Origin: Thiotrichales bacterium
Lineage (GTDB): Bacteria; Pseudomonadota; Gammaproteobacteria; Francisellales; CACEW01
DNA: 32,307 nt
Direction of reading: 5' to 3'
Assembly (NCBI GenBank): GCA_947478525.1
Contig: CANJVU010000004.1
Coordinates: 86,458-118,764, forward strand
Below are positions 1 to 8,074 of this stretch, piece by piece. Under the pieces are notes generated by a model. The model did not search any database and was not told the DNA's origin. It worked only from the letters and a program-made list of their open reading frames with translations. How positions within the stretch are numbered: position 1 is the stretch's first letter; each line of letters opens with the position of its first letter. A program made the position numbers and the translations under genes.

Positions 1-438
1 CAAAATCAAGGTCGAACTGAGCAATGGTTCTCCCAACGCTTCCGCAATCGACAACGCAATTTGATGATCCGGGACGCGCACTCCCACGGTTTTGCGCTTA
101 CTTTGCATCAGTTTCGGCACTTCCGAAGACGCATTCAAAATAAACGTATAGCCCCCTGGCGTGCATTTTTTCAAAATGCGGTAACTGAAATTATCGACCT
201 TGGCATATTTAGCAATCTCTGACAAATCCCGACAGATCAGCGTGAAGTTGTGGGTCTGATCCACATTGCGAATTTTACAGATTCGCTCTAACGGCTGCTT
301 CAACCCCATCATGCAACCAAGCGCATAACCAGAATCGGTTGGGTAAGCGATCACCGCACCATCGCGCAAACTGTCGACGATAACTTGCAGCAAGTGATGC
401 TCGGGCGTGACGGGATGGACGGTTAAAATCTGGCTCAT
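1..438 (-). CDS. yciO: YciO, Sua5/YrdC/YwlC-family protein (3' end cut by window edge)
   Basis: The reverse strand encodes 146 residues open to the left edge of the window, starting MSQILTVHPVTP. It contains the family hallmarks YPTDSGYALGC (about residues 33-43), the RICKIRNV segment, NFTLICRDLSE, PGGYTFIL and the KRKTVGVRVP loop, ending in EPLLSST at the edge. These match the YciO branch of the TsaC/Sua5 (YrdC-fold) family, which binds RNA and nucleotides; TsaC/Sua5 make threonylcarbamoyl-AMP for tRNA t6A, whereas the activity of YciO is less certain. A YciO protein is about 206 residues, so roughly 60 C-terminal residues lie outside. The gene is divergent from yciB. The YciO assignment over plain TsaC rests on remembered similarity to the E. 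coli YciO N-terminus. Confidence 0.85.
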   Translation of the reverse strand, partial: MSQILTVHPVTPEHHLLQVIVDSLRDGAVIAYPTDSGYALGCMMGLKQPLERICKIRNVDQTHNFTLICRDLSEIAKYAKVDNFSYRILKKCTPGGYTFILNASSEVPKLMQSKRKTVGVRVPDHQIALSIAEALGEPLLSSTLIL

Positions 439-443
439 AACAA

Positions 444-472
444 TTGGTGATTCATGGTTTTGTCGCTATAAT
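444..472 (+). promoter_or_regulatory. Sigma70-type promoter for yciB
   Basis: TTGGTG (444-449) and a perfect TATAAT (467-472) are separated by 17 bp. The start of transcription would fall near 479, about 30 bases before the yciB ATG. It lies in the short divergent region shared with yciO. Only the -10 box is strong. Confidence 0.5.
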
Positions 473-508
473 AACACACTCCACTCAAAATCAGACGACT
501 ATTTACCC

Positions 509-1060
509 ATGAAATTACTCTACGACACCTTCCCTGTTATTATATTTTTTATTGTCTACAAACTTTTTGGCATCTACATTGCTACCGGCGCGTTGATTAT
601 CGCCTCAGCGATTCAAATCCTCTATCTTTGGTTTCGTCATCATCGCATCGAAACCATGCATGTGATTACGTTTGTATTAGTATTGGTGTTTGGCGGCGCC
701 ACCATTTTGTTGCACGATACTAAATTTTTGCAATGGAAAGTCTCCATTGTCAATTGGTTGTTTGGCCTGGCGTTTTTACTCAGCCAATACTTTACCAAAA
801 CCCCTTTGATTAAACGTTTTATGCAACAAAATATTGGTTTGCCAGAAATCGTATGGTCACGCTTAAATCTGATGTGGGCAATTTTTTTCTTGGTCATGGG
901 TGTGATCAATATTCTCGTCGCTTACCACTTTTCACTGAATGCCTGGGTAGATTTTAAAGTCTTCGGTATTTTGGGATTAACCATCGTATTTGTCATTCTG
1001 CAGAGCTTTTATTTATATCGTCATATCCAAAACCACCCGCAGCCGGAACCGAAAAAATGA
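509..1060 (+). CDS. yciB: Inner membrane-spanning protein YciB (intracellular septation protein A family)
   Basis: 183-residue polytopic inner-membrane protein, the usual length of the YciB/IspZ family. Five or six hydrophobic helices are visible, starting with FPVIIFFIVYKLFGIYIATG. Conserved family segments include FGGATILLHD (about residues 64-73), the WKVSIVNWLFGLAFLLSQ helix, WSRLNLMWAIFFLVMG and FKVFGILGL. The family is associated with cell-envelope synthesis and septation in E. coli; no enzymatic activity is established. The ATG at 509 was chosen over an in-frame upstream start because MKLLYDTFPVI matches the family N-terminus and the promoter lies at 444-472. The stop overlaps the next start in ATGA, so it is probably translationally coupled to the BolA gene. 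Confidence 0.92.
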   Translation: MKLLYDTFPVIIFFIVYKLFGIYIATGALIIASAIQILYLWFRHHRIETMHVITFVLVLVFGGATILLHDTKFLQWKVSIVNWLFGLAFLLSQYFTKTPLIKRFMQQNIGLPEIVWSRLNLMWAIFFLVMGVINILVAYHFSLNAWVDFKVFGILGLTIVFVILQSFYLYRHIQNHPQPEPKK

Positions 1061-1308
1061 GTCGCATTGAGCGCATCCAACAGTTGCTGCAAACGCTACA
1101 ACCCACACAACTGCAAGTGATTGACGATAGCCATCAACACGTGGGCCACGCAGGCGCGAAATCCGGCGGTGGGCATTTTACCGTTAAAATCGCTTCGCCC
1201 TTATTTGTGGGCAAAACCAGAATTCAGAGTCATCAGCTGGTGTATCAAGCCGTGGATGCGATGATGAGTGGTGAGATTCATGCGCTGGCGATACAGATCA
1301 AAAATTAA
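1057..1308 (+). CDS. BolA family protein (IbaG/BolA-like)
   Basis: 83-residue protein with the BolA-like fold signature: DDSHQHVGHAG (about residues 23-33), GGGHFTVKIASPLFVGKTRIQSH and a C-terminal helix plus strand ending in EIHALAIQIKN. BolA proteins pair with monothiol glutaredoxins and bind Fe-S clusters or DNA; which role applies here is not visible. The position directly after yciB, overlapping its stop by four bases, is common for a BolA homologue in gammaproteobacteria. The histidines in SHQH and GGGHF are the candidate metal ligands. No strong ribosome binding site is visible, consistent with coupling to yciB. The neighbouring grxC encodes a dithiol glutaredoxin, which is not the usual BolA partner. 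Confidence 0.88.
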   Translation: MSRIERIQQLLQTLQPTQLQVIDDSHQHVGHAGAKSGGGHFTVKIASPLFVGKTRIQSHQLVYQAVDAMMSGEIHALAIQIKN

Positions 1309-1318
1309 TCCAAACGGC

Positions 1319-1405
1319 AAATGCCTTGTATTTTAGAACATTTTATCCTATAATAGCCCCGTATTACAGTACAAAATAAACTAAAATAACCCTGTATTAT
1401 TGTAC
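1319..1405 (+). repeat. Three direct repeats at exact 33-bp spacing (putative operator)
   Basis: A core of GTATT, two variable bases, then A/T-G/A-A/T-AC recurs with its GTATT at 1328, 1361 and 1394, each 33 bp after the last. The copies read GTATTTTAGAAC, GTATTACAGTAC and GTATTATTGTAC. Each is preceded by an AAT-rich then CC-rich block: AAATGCCTT, AATAGCCCC and AATAACCCT. The first overlaps the -35 box, the second sits at the predicted transcription start, and the third is just upstream of the ribosome binding site. This looks like an array of protein binding sites or a degraded tandem duplication. No function is demonstrated. Confidence 0.6.
1326..1354 (+). promoter_or_regulatory. Sigma70-type promoter for the AAA ATPase gene
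   Basis: TTGTAT (1326-1331), 17-bp spacer, perfect TATAAT (1349-1354). Transcription would start near 1361, exactly where the second phased repeat begins. This gives the ATPase its own promoter, separate from yciB-bolA. Confidence 0.55.
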
Positions 1406-1423
1406 TTTTAACAAAGGATGCAG

Positions 1424-2752
1424 ATGGAACGTTTTTTAAAACAATCTCTCGTTGCGTGGAAAAATAATCCATCGCGGATGCCGTTGCTATTGCGCGGAGC
1501 AAGGCAGGTGGGTAAAAGTTTCTTAGTTAATGCTTTTGGGCAGGAACACTTTGACGAGGTCATTTCCATCAATTTTGAGAGAAACCCTGAATATTCAGCG
1601 TGTTTTGATAGTTTTGAGATAACTGAAATTTTACAAAAAATTTCGGTTTATCAAGGCAAGCGTATTATCCCTGGCAAAAGTTTGCTGTTTTTAGACGAAG
1701 TTCAAGCGTGTCCTCGCGCCATAGAAGCATTACGCTACTTTAAGGAAGAGTATCCTCAGCTTCATGTCATTGCGACCGGCTCTCTGCTAGAATTTGCTTT
1801 GCGAGAAGAAAATTTCAAAATGCCCGTGGGTCGCATTGAGTTTCTCTATCTCAACCCCTTATCTTTTCTGGAATACTTAGACGCGAGTGGTAAAAGCATG
1901 TGGAAAGAAGCGATTGCCGCCGCCACACTCAATACTCCTTTACCTTCAGTATTACACACTCCGCTTTTGCAGGAAGTGAAGCGTTATATGATGTTAGGAG
2001 GAATGCCAGCCGTACTGAACCAAGCGCTACAACAAAATGCAGGAGAGTCGTTATTTCACCCGACGCAAATGAACATCCTTACCACTTATGAAAATGATTT
2101 CGCAAGGTACGCTACCAGCGCCAAGCAAGAACATTTGCGTATGGTCTTCCAACAAATGCCACTGTTAATTGGACAGCAAACTAAATACCATAAAATTAAT
2201 CCAGATGTACATTCTCGTTTTCTAAAAGAAGCCATTTTTTGCCTCTCTCTGGCAGGTGTGATTTATCCAGTCTATGCAACACATGCCGCGGGGTTGCCGC
2301 TCAGTGCGGGGCTCAATTACAACAAATACAAGTTGTTCTTTTTGGATGTGGGCTTAATGACCGCAAAAAGCAACCTCTCCGCCGCCGTATTAATGAGTGA
2401 AGATATTATGTTGATCAATCGAGGAGCACTGGCGGAACAATTTGTCTGCCAAGAATTGCTTGCCTATCAAGCGCCCTTTCAGAAAGCCAATATCCAATAT
2501 TGGTCACGTGAAGAAAAAGGTAGTCAGGCAGAAGTGGATTTTGTTATTCAAAGTCGCAATAACATTCTGCCCATTGAAGTAAAGGCAGGCAGTACCGGCC
2601 GCTTACGCTCTCTGCAATTGATGATGCAGGAGAAAAAACTACCGCTTGGAATTCGTATTTCTGAGCTGCCATTGCAGTGGGATGAAAAAACACGTATTCT
2701 TTCTGTGCCTTTTTATATGATCAGTGAAATTCAACGTCTAACTCCATATTAA
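1424..2752 (+). CDS. AAA ATPase with DUF4143 C-terminal domain
   Basis: 442-residue protein of the widespread AAA_14/DUF4143 ATPase family, whose cellular role is unknown. Walker A is GARQVGKS (residues 25-32). Walker B with the following segment reads LLFLDEVQACP, then a sensor-like ATGSLLEFAL and the family-typical PVGRIEFLYLNPLSFLEYL. The C-terminal part carries LNYNKYKLFFLDVGLM and EVDFVIQSRNNILPIEVKAG, which resembles a PD-(D/E)xK nuclease-like core (E-x-D and E-x-K), as often seen in DUF4143. The ATG at 1424 is preferred over 1418 because AAAGGA lies five bases before it. The gene stands alone, with its own promoter and repeats, between bolA and the rhodanese gene, and looks like an accessory insertion in a housekeeping block. 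Confidence 0.88.
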   Translation: MERFLKQSLVAWKNNPSRMPLLLRGARQVGKSFLVNAFGQEHFDEVISINFERNPEYSACFDSFEITEILQKISVYQGKRIIPGKSLLFLDEVQACPRAIEALRYFKEEYPQLHVIATGSLLEFALREENFKMPVGRIEFLYLNPLSFLEYLDASGKSMWKEAIAAATLNTPLPSVLHTPLLQEVKRYMMLGGMPAVLNQALQQNAGESLFHPTQMNILTTYENDFARYATSAKQEHLRMVFQQMPLLIGQQTKYHKINPDVHSRFLKEAIFCLSLAGVIYPVYATHAAGLPLSAGLNYNKYKLFFLDVGLMTAKSNLSAAVLMSEDIMLINRGALAEQFVCQELLAYQAPFQKANIQYWSREEKGSQAEVDFVIQSRNNILPIEVKAGSTGRLRSLQLMMQEKKLPLGIRISELPLQWDEKTRILSVPFYMISEIQRLTPY

Positions 2753-2759
2753 AAATCAA

Positions 2760-2788
2760 TATACAGCCCTACCCAAACCCACTATAAT
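2760..2788 (+). promoter_or_regulatory. Sigma70-type promoter for the rhodanese-grxC-secB-gpsA operon
   Basis: TATACA (2760-2765), 17-bp spacer, TATAAT (2783-2788). The predicted transcription start near 2795 is about 25 bases upstream of the first gene. It would drive the four following co-directional genes. Confidence 0.5.
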
Positions 2789-2820
2789 TTAAGCCACTCT
2801 CTTCAAAGGATTTGCTCGTT

Positions 2821-3249
2821 ATGGACCATCTCATGCCCTTTATTCACGATAATTTACTGCTGGTGATCGCGTTTGTGGTCGCACTCATTGCTTACCTGAC
2901 GCTGGAAATGCGCAATCGCGACGCATCGAATATCAGCTTGTCGCCACAATTAGCCGTGATGAAAATGAATCAAAAAAATTGCCAAGTGATTGACTTGCGC
3001 GATAAAGAAGCCTTTGAACAAGGCCATATTGTCAAAGCCAAGCAATATGACGCTGCACTTAAAGATTTACCGTCGAGCTTGCAAAAACACACCGCCAACC
3101 CAATTCTATTGGTGTGCAATGCTGGCATCAAAGCCAAGCAGGCAGCACTGTTGTTGAAAAAACAAAAATTTGAGCAAGTGTTTGTGCTCGCGGGTGGGCT
3201 CAATGCCTGGAAAAAAGAAAATATGCCCGTAGTCACTGGGAGCAAATAA
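2821..3249 (+). CDS. Membrane-anchored rhodanese-like protein (YibN type)
   Basis: 142 residues with one N-terminal membrane helix (about 12-28, LLLVIAFVVALIAYLTL) followed by a single rhodanese domain. The domain shows CQVIDLRDKEAFEQGHI and the active-site loop LVCNAGIKAK, with candidate catalytic Cys99, and ends in GGLNAWKKENMPVV. Rhodaneses move sulfane sulfur through a cysteine persulfide; the substrate here is unknown. The order rhodanese (yibN), grxC, secB, gpsA is a conserved gammaproteobacterial operon. The ATG at 2821 has AAAGGA ten bases upstream; an in-frame TTG three codons earlier has almost no spacing to it. The stop codon abuts the grxC start. Confidence 0.9.
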   Translation: MDHLMPFIHDNLLLVIAFVVALIAYLTLEMRNRDASNISLSPQLAVMKMNQKNCQVIDLRDKEAFEQGHIVKAKQYDAALKDLPSSLQKHTANPILLVCNAGIKAKQAALLLKKQKFEQVFVLAGGLNAWKKENMPVVTGSK

Positions 3250-3501
3250 ATGGCTAAAATTGAAGTCTACTCCGCAACTTATTGCCCCTATTGCGATCGC
3301 GCCAAAGCGCTGTTGAAAAAGAAAGGCGTGGAATTCATCGAATACATCGTTGATGTCGATGCACCCAAACGCGATGAGATGGAACAACGCAGCCAACGCC
3401 GCACCATTCCGCAAATTTTCATCAACGACCAACACATTGGCGGCTGCGATGATTTATACGCGTTAGAGCGCGCTGGCAAACTCGACCCATTACTGGTTTA
3501 A
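3250..3501 (+). CDS. grxC: Glutaredoxin 3
   Basis: 83-residue glutaredoxin of the Grx3 class. The dithiol active site is CPYC (Cys12 and Cys15) within YSATYCPYCDRAK. The cis-proline segment RRTIPQIFIN and the glutathione-binding HIGGCDDLYALE follow. It reduces protein disulfides and glutathione mixed disulfides in the cytoplasm using glutathione. Its start directly follows the stop of the rhodanese gene, and secB follows after a short gap, so all are probably co-transcribed. Confidence 0.95.
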   Translation: MAKIEVYSATYCPYCDRAKALLKKKGVEFIEYIVDVDAPKRDEMEQRSQRRTIPQIFINDQHIGGCDDLYALERAGKLDPLLV

Positions 3502-3516
3502 TCATAAGGAGCACTC

Positions 3517-3975
3517 ATGAACCAAGCACAACAACCGCAGTCACAATTAAAAATTCATAAACTCTATATCAAAGAAGCCTCTTACGAAATTCCTGAAGGC
3601 GTGGCTGGTTTTAGCCAAGAATGGGCGCCCGAACTCAATGTAGAATTACATACGCAAACCAAAGCCTTATCCGAAAAAAACACCCATGACGTGGTGTTAA
3701 CGGTAAAGTGCACGGTGAACAATCAACAAAAACCGGCGTTTGTGGTAGAAGTACAACAAGCAGGAATTTTTGAAGTACTTGCACCCAATGAAGCCGAATT
3801 GCACCGCACGCTGGGTACCTTGTGTCCAAATTTGCTTTACCCTTATTTGCGTGAAGTGGTCTCTAATCTGGTATTGAAAGGTGGTTTTCCACAATTGTCA
3901 CTGGCACCCATTAACTTTGAACTGATCTACCAACAACAATTGGCAAAACAAAACGATGACAAAAAAGACGCATAG
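3517..3975 (+). CDS. secB: Protein-export chaperone SecB
   Basis: 152-residue SecB, normal length for the family (about 155). The body contains LYIKEASYEIPEGVAGF, a central beta-rich domain with PAFVVEVQQAGIFEV, and the signature LYPYLREVVSNLVLKGGFPQLSLAPINFE. SecB forms a tetramer that keeps preproteins unfolded and hands them to SecA, whose gene is about 18 kb away in this window. AAGGAG precedes the ATG by a good distance. The last 20 bases overlap the start of gpsA, so the two are probably translationally coupled. Confidence 0.96.
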   Translation: MNQAQQPQSQLKIHKLYIKEASYEIPEGVAGFSQEWAPELNVELHTQTKALSEKNTHDVVLTVKCTVNNQQKPAFVVEVQQAGIFEVLAPNEAELHRTLGTLCPNLLYPYLREVVSNLVLKGGFPQLSLAPINFELIYQQQLAKQNDDKKDA

Positions 3976-4975
3976 TTTTTCCGTGATTGGCGCCGGCTCT
4001 TGGGGCACGGCGCTAGCGGTGCTACTCGCGCGCAATGGCCATCGAGTTGCTCTCTGGTCACGCGAAGCCGAGCATCGTCAAGCCATGCGTGCCGAACGTT
4101 GTAATCAACAATACCTACCCGACATTGCCTTTCCTGACTCACTCAGCATTTACGACGATATTACCGAGATGATTCACCACCATGATCACCTACTAATCGC
4201 GGTTCCGAGTCACGCTTTTGCCGCAATCTTAACCGCCATTCAACCGATCTGGCCAAGCAACAATGGCGTGATTTGGGCTACCAAAGGTTTAGACCCCTCC
4301 ACTGGACAATTTCTGTCAATTATCGCCGATGAGATTCTGGGCAAAGAAACACCCAAAGCCATTTTAACTGGCCCAAGCTTTGCCAAAGAAGTCGCTACCC
4401 ACCAACCCACTGCGGTGGTGATTGCCGGTAATTCTTCTGAATTTAACCGCACCATGCAAACGTGCTTTCAAACCGATTATTTCCGTACCTATTTAAGCGA
4501 TGACATGATCGGCGCACAATTAGGTGGCGCTGTGAAAAACGTCCTGGCAATCGCCGTCGGAGTTGCTGAGGGTCTTGGCTTTGGCACCAACACCAAAGCA
4601 GGCCTAATGACACGCGGCCTCGCTGAAATGATTCGCCTGGGCGAAAAACTCGGCGCAAAAAAAGACACGTTGATTGGCTTAAGTGGTTTAGGTGATTTGA
4701 TTTTGACGTGCACCGACAACCAATCGCGCAACCGCCGTTTTGGCATCACCATTGGCCAAGGGCAATCCATTGAAGCCGCTTGCAAAGCCATCGGTCAAGT
4801 AGTGGAAGGCGTACCAACCACCACCACCGTCTATCAGGTCGCACAAAAACTTAGGGTCGAAATGCCGATCACTGAGCAGATGCATTTATTACTCACCCAA
4901 AAAACCACGCCAAAAGAAGCCGTGCTGGCACTGACCACGCGCACAACCGGTCATGAAACTAGATCGAACCCATAA
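3956..4975 (+). CDS. gpsA: Glycerol-3-phosphate dehydrogenase [NAD(P)+]
   Basis: 339 residues. The N-terminal Rossmann motif [10 protein letters not shown] (about residues 12-21) binds the cofactor. Downstream are [23 protein letters not shown], the catalytic-lysine region [17 protein letters not shown] with [18 protein letters not shown], and [10 protein letters not shown]. It reduces dihydroxyacetone phosphate to sn-glycerol-3-phosphate for phospholipid synthesis. It is the last gene of the rhodanese-grxC-secB-gpsA operon and its start lies inside secB. Its 3' end overlaps the convergent trmL by 17 bases, so no conventional terminator fits between them. Confidence 0.96.
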   Translation: MTKKTHSFSVIGAGSWGTALAVLLARNGHRVALWSREAEHRQAMRAERCNQQYLPDIAFPDSLSIYDDITEMIHHHDHLLIAVPSHAFAAILTAIQPIWPSNNGVIWATKGLDPSTGQFLSIIADEILGKETPKAILTGPSFAKEVATHQPTAVVIAGNSSEFNRTMQTCFQTDYFRTYLSDDMIGAQLGGAVKNVLAIAVGVAEGLGFGTNTKAGLMTRGLAEMIRLGEKLGAKKDTLIGLSGLGDLILTCTDNQSRNRRFGITIGQGQSIEAACKAIGQVVEGVPTTTTVYQVAQKLRVEMPITEQMHLLLTQKTTPKEAVLALTTRTTGHETRSNP

Positions 4976-5423
4976 ACCCCAACTGCCGCCAGGCTTCGTA
5001 CACTACTACAGCAACAGAATTCGATAGATTCAAACTGCGATTATTTGGGACCATGGGAATGCGAATCACCTGATCCTGCGGCAATGATTCACGTAATACT
5101 TTTGGCAAACCGCGTGACTCTGGACCAAATAAAAATACATCACCATCCTGATAGTGCACTTCATGATAAAAATGTTTGCCATGCGTTGATAGCGCAAATA
5201 TCCGCTTGGGTTTAACCACCTCTGTAAATGCCTCATAATTTTCATGAATCTGCAGGGTGGCAAATTCATGATAATCCAATCCCGCGCGGCGCATTTTGGC
5301 GTCATCCAGCGCAAACCCCAATGGTTTAATCAAATGCAATTGCGCACCGGTATTAGCACACAAGCGAATAATATTGCCGGTGTTCGGCGGGATTTCGGGT
5401 TCATATAAAACAACGTGAAGCAT
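4959..5423 (-). CDS. trmL: tRNA (cytidine/uridine-34-2'-O)-methyltransferase TrmL
   Basis: 154-residue single-domain SPOUT methyltransferase. The N-terminus [21 protein letters not shown] is the TrmL/YibK signature. The C-terminal knot motifs are [35 protein letters not shown]. It methylates the 2'-OH of the wobble nucleotide of tRNA-Leu isoacceptors, using S-adenosylmethionine, as a dimer. It is convergent with gpsA and overlaps it. In E. coli the homologous yibK gene is also near the secB-gpsA region, which supports the identification. Confidence 0.95.
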   Translation of the reverse strand: MLHVVLYEPEIPPNTGNIIRLCANTGAQLHLIKPLGFALDDAKMRRAGLDYHEFATLQIHENYEAFTEVVKPKRIFALSTHGKHFYHEVHYQDGDVFLFGPESRGLPKVLRESLPQDQVIRIPMVPNNRSLNLSNSVAVVVYEAWRQLGFMGSI

Positions 5424-5454
5424 ATCATGGCCTCTGAAAATTACTGGTATACTT

Positions 5455-5484
5455 ATTATGCTTTGACTATACTGTCTGGGTCAA
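5455..5484 (-). promoter_or_regulatory. Promoter for trmL
   Basis: On the reverse strand TTGACC (5484-5479), an 18-bp spacer and CATAAT (5460-5455) lie about 35 bases before the trmL start. The same divergent region must also hold the nadK promoter. A plus-strand TATACT occurs twice, at 5448 and 5468, exactly 20 bp apart, but neither has a good -35 partner. Confidence 0.45.
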
Positions 5485-5501
5485 CAAGCTAGGAAAATAT
5501 T

Positions 5502-6395
5502 ATGGCGTTTCAATTCCACACCATCGGCTTAATCGGCACTCACACCAATCCCCTAGTGGCAGAAACCGTCGAACGTACCATTAAATTACTGGAAAGCTGG
5601 CACCGCAGCGTCATGGTTGAAACCAAAACTGCAGAGGCGTTGTCAACACAGCCCATATTCACTGGCGATATAAATGAACTGGCAATGCGTTGTGATTTAG
5701 TAATCGCCGTGGGTGGCGATGGCAATTTACTCAACGCCGCACGGCATTTGTCACTGCATAATGTGCCGGTGCTGGGTATTAACCGTGGGCAACTCGGGTT
5801 TTTAACCGATATCACCCCCGATCTAGTAGAATCAATGTTAGAACCGATTTTGCAGGGTGAATATACCGAAGGCAAAAGAACTTTGCTAGAAGGTTGTGTT
5901 AAACGCCATGGTAAAGTGGTCGGTCAGGGTAATGCACTCAACGATGTAGTGCTGTTCCCCGGTGATATTGCGCAGCTGATTGAATTTGAATTGCGCATCA
6001 ATGGCCAATTTGTTTATAGCCAACGTTCCGATGGATTGATTATTTCCACCCCGACCGGCTCAACTGCCTATTCGCTATCTGCTGGTGGACCTATTATGCA
6101 ATCTGATTTAAATGCGCTGGTACTGGTACCCAAATTGCCGCACACGCTCACCAGCAGGCCCTTGGTAATTAATGCGGATAGTGTGGTGACGCTGGATTTG
6201 GCCGACTACAACAAAGTATCACCCAAGTTAAGTTTTGATGGTCAGCATCATTTTGATTTAGCCGTGGGCGATGAAATTGTGATTAAAAAGCAAGCGCAAC
6301 CCTTGCGCTTGATTCACCCAACAGGGTATGATTACTACCACATATTGCGCACCAAGTTGCATTGGGGCACACAGTTGATTCCTTTATCGAAGTAA
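5502..6395 (+). CDS. nadK: NAD kinase
   Basis: 297-residue ATP-NAD kinase of the proteobacterial type. It shows the family motif GGDGNLL (from residue 71), then GINRGQLGFLTDI, the SDGLIISTPTGSTAYSLSAGGP loop and a C-terminal SFDGQHHFDL segment. It phosphorylates NAD to NADP in the cytoplasm and so sets the NADPH pool. AGGA lies about nine bases before the ATG. recN starts five bases after its stop, a pairing often seen in gammaproteobacteria, so the two are very likely co-transcribed. I found no LexA-type site before nadK. Confidence 0.96.
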   Translation: MAFQFHTIGLIGTHTNPLVAETVERTIKLLESWHRSVMVETKTAEALSTQPIFTGDINELAMRCDLVIAVGGDGNLLNAARHLSLHNVPVLGINRGQLGFLTDITPDLVESMLEPILQGEYTEGKRTLLEGCVKRHGKVVGQGNALNDVVLFPGDIAQLIEFELRINGQFVYSQRSDGLIISTPTGSTAYSLSAGGPIMQSDLNALVLVPKLPHTLTSRPLVINADSVVTLDLADYNKVSPKLSFDGQHHFDLAVGDEIVIKKQAQPLRLIHPTGYDYYHILRTKLHWGTQLIPLSK

Positions 6396-6400
6396 CCATT

Positions 6401-8074
6401 ATGCTCTGCCAACTGCACATCGAACATTTTACCATCATCGACCGCGTCACCGTAAGCTTTGACCATGGCATGACGGTATTCACCGGTGAAACCGGCGCGG
6501 GCAAATCAATCCTGCTCGATGCACTCGGTTTGGTGATGGGTGATCGCGGCGATACCAAATTAATTCGTCATGACAAAGTTCAGCTCGACATCTCTGCACA
6601 ATTTCAATTAACCAGTACCACTGCTGCACAACAATGGCTGATCGAACAGCAGTTGGCAGAAGATTCTGGCGAATGTTTACTGCGCCGCACCTTAAATGAC
6701 AAAGGTCGCTCGCTGGCCTATATCAATGGAAAACCCTGCACATTACAACAACTGAAACAGCTGGGCAGTTTATTGGTGCATATTCATGGCCAACACGAAC
6801 ATCATGCACTGCTCAAACCGACCGTACAACGCCAACGTCTGGATGCCTTTGCCAAAGCAGAAACATTAGCCACACAAGTGGCTGAAACGTTTACCCAATG
6901 GCAACAGCAACAACACTTATTGGCCACATTACAGCAAAAAAAAACTGATCAACAGGCTAAACAAGCGTTATTGCGTTATCAATTGGATGAACTCGAACAG
7001 CTAGAACTGGCAACCGATGAGCTGGAACAACTACACCAACAGCAGCAAAAATTACAGCATATGCAGCAGTTGATTGAAACTTGCGCGCAGGCCTGTCAGC
7101 AATTGCAAGAAGCCGATATCGCCCTGCTACCACAGCTTACGCAGGTGCACCAAGCTTTGCAACAAATTACGCGAGTCGATCAAGAATTACAGCCACTACA
7201 GCAAATGACCCAAGAAGCGATGGTTAACCTACAAGAGGTTTATCACGAATTACAGCGTTATCAAAATCGTCTGGAACCGGATCCCGAAGCCTTACAAAAA
7301 ACCGAGCAACGCTTAGCCAAAATATACGAAGTCGCACGTAAACATCGCATTGAACCGACCGTATTGGCACACCACCAACAAGCATTACAGCGACAATTGA
7401 CACAATTCGATGGCTTGGATCAGCAGATTGCCGCTTTGAAGATGTCTTCTGAAAACGCCTATCAACAATATGCGACACTGGCGCAACAGCTGCACCAACA
7501 ACGCGAAAAAGCCGCGAAAAAATTAGCGCCTAAAGTAATTCAGTTTATGGAAAAACTGGGCATGCAAGGCGGACAATTTACCATTCAAATTGACACGACT
7601 AACGAACCTACTATTCACGGCATGGATCAAGTACAGTTTTTAGTATCCACCAACCCAGGTCAACCACTGCAACCAATGCGCGATATTGTCTCAGGCGGCG
7701 AATTATCTCGCCTGAGTCTGGCGTTACAAGTCTTAACGGCCGAACAACAGCCAACGCCAACGTTAATTTTTGACGAAGTCGATGTCGGCATTGGCGGCGG
7801 TACTGCCGAAATTGTCGGGCAACTGTTACATCAACTGGGTGAACACTGCCAGATTCTCTGCGTCACCCATTTACCGCAAGTGGCGGCATTGGGTGATCAC
7901 CATATTCATGTGCAAAAACATAAACAGCAAGATTCCACCACCGCCACGGTTGCCACCTTATCACGCGAACAACGCATTCAAGAAATTGCCCGAATGTTGG
8001 GCGGCGTGAAAATTACCGCGCAAACATTGGCGCATGCGGAGGAGATGATTAAGAGTTCGTCCCCAACGACTTAA
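6401..8074 (+). CDS. recN: DNA repair protein RecN
   Basis: 557-residue SMC-like ATPase. Walker A GETGAGKS (residues 29-36) is followed by a long Gln-rich coiled coil in two arms (about residues 150-375). The C-terminal half carries the ABC signature IVSGGELSRLSLALQ, Walker B LIFDEVDVGIGG and the H-loop CVTHLPQVAALGDHHIHV. RecN holds broken DNA ends together during recombinational repair. The start at 6401 was chosen because MLCQLHIEHFTIIDRV is the standard N-terminus; an upstream in-frame ATG at 6362 lies inside nadK. Its 3' end overlaps the convergent secreted-protein gene by 26 bases. The coiled coil is unusually rich in glutamine and histidine. Confidence 0.96.
   Translation: MLCQLHIEHFTIIDRVTVSFDHGMTVFTGETGAGKSILLDALGLVMGDRGDTKLIRHDKVQLDISAQFQLTSTTAAQQWLIEQQLAEDSGECLLRRTLNDKGRSLAYINGKPCTLQQLKQLGSLLVHIHGQHEHHALLKPTVQRQRLDAFAKAETLATQVAETFTQWQQQQHLLATLQQKKTDQQAKQALLRYQLDELEQLELATDELEQLHQQQQKLQHMQQLIETCAQACQQLQEADIALLPQLTQVHQALQQITRVDQELQPLQQMTQEAMVNLQEVYHELQRYQNRLEPDPEALQKTEQRLAKIYEVARKHRIEPTVLAHHQQALQRQLTQFDGLDQQIAALKMSSENAYQQYATLAQQLHQQREKAAKKLAPKVIQFMEKLGMQGGQFTIQIDTTNEPTIHGMDQVQFLVSTNPGQPLQPMRDIVSGGELSRLSLALQVLTAEQQPTPTLIFDEVDVGIGGGTAEIVGQLLHQLGEHCQILCVTHLPQVAALGDHHIHVQKHKQQDSTTATVATLSREQRIQEIARMLGGVKITAQTLAHAEEMIKSSSPTT

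Noticed and set aside
5485..6400. LexA (SOS) box for recN
   Set aside because: recN is commonly SOS-controlled, so I looked before nadK and at the nadK end for CTG-N10-CAG and found none.
6362..6400. Upstream ATG of recN
   Set aside because: It lies inside nadK, and the residues it adds do not belong to RecN; the ATG at 6401 gives the family N-terminus.
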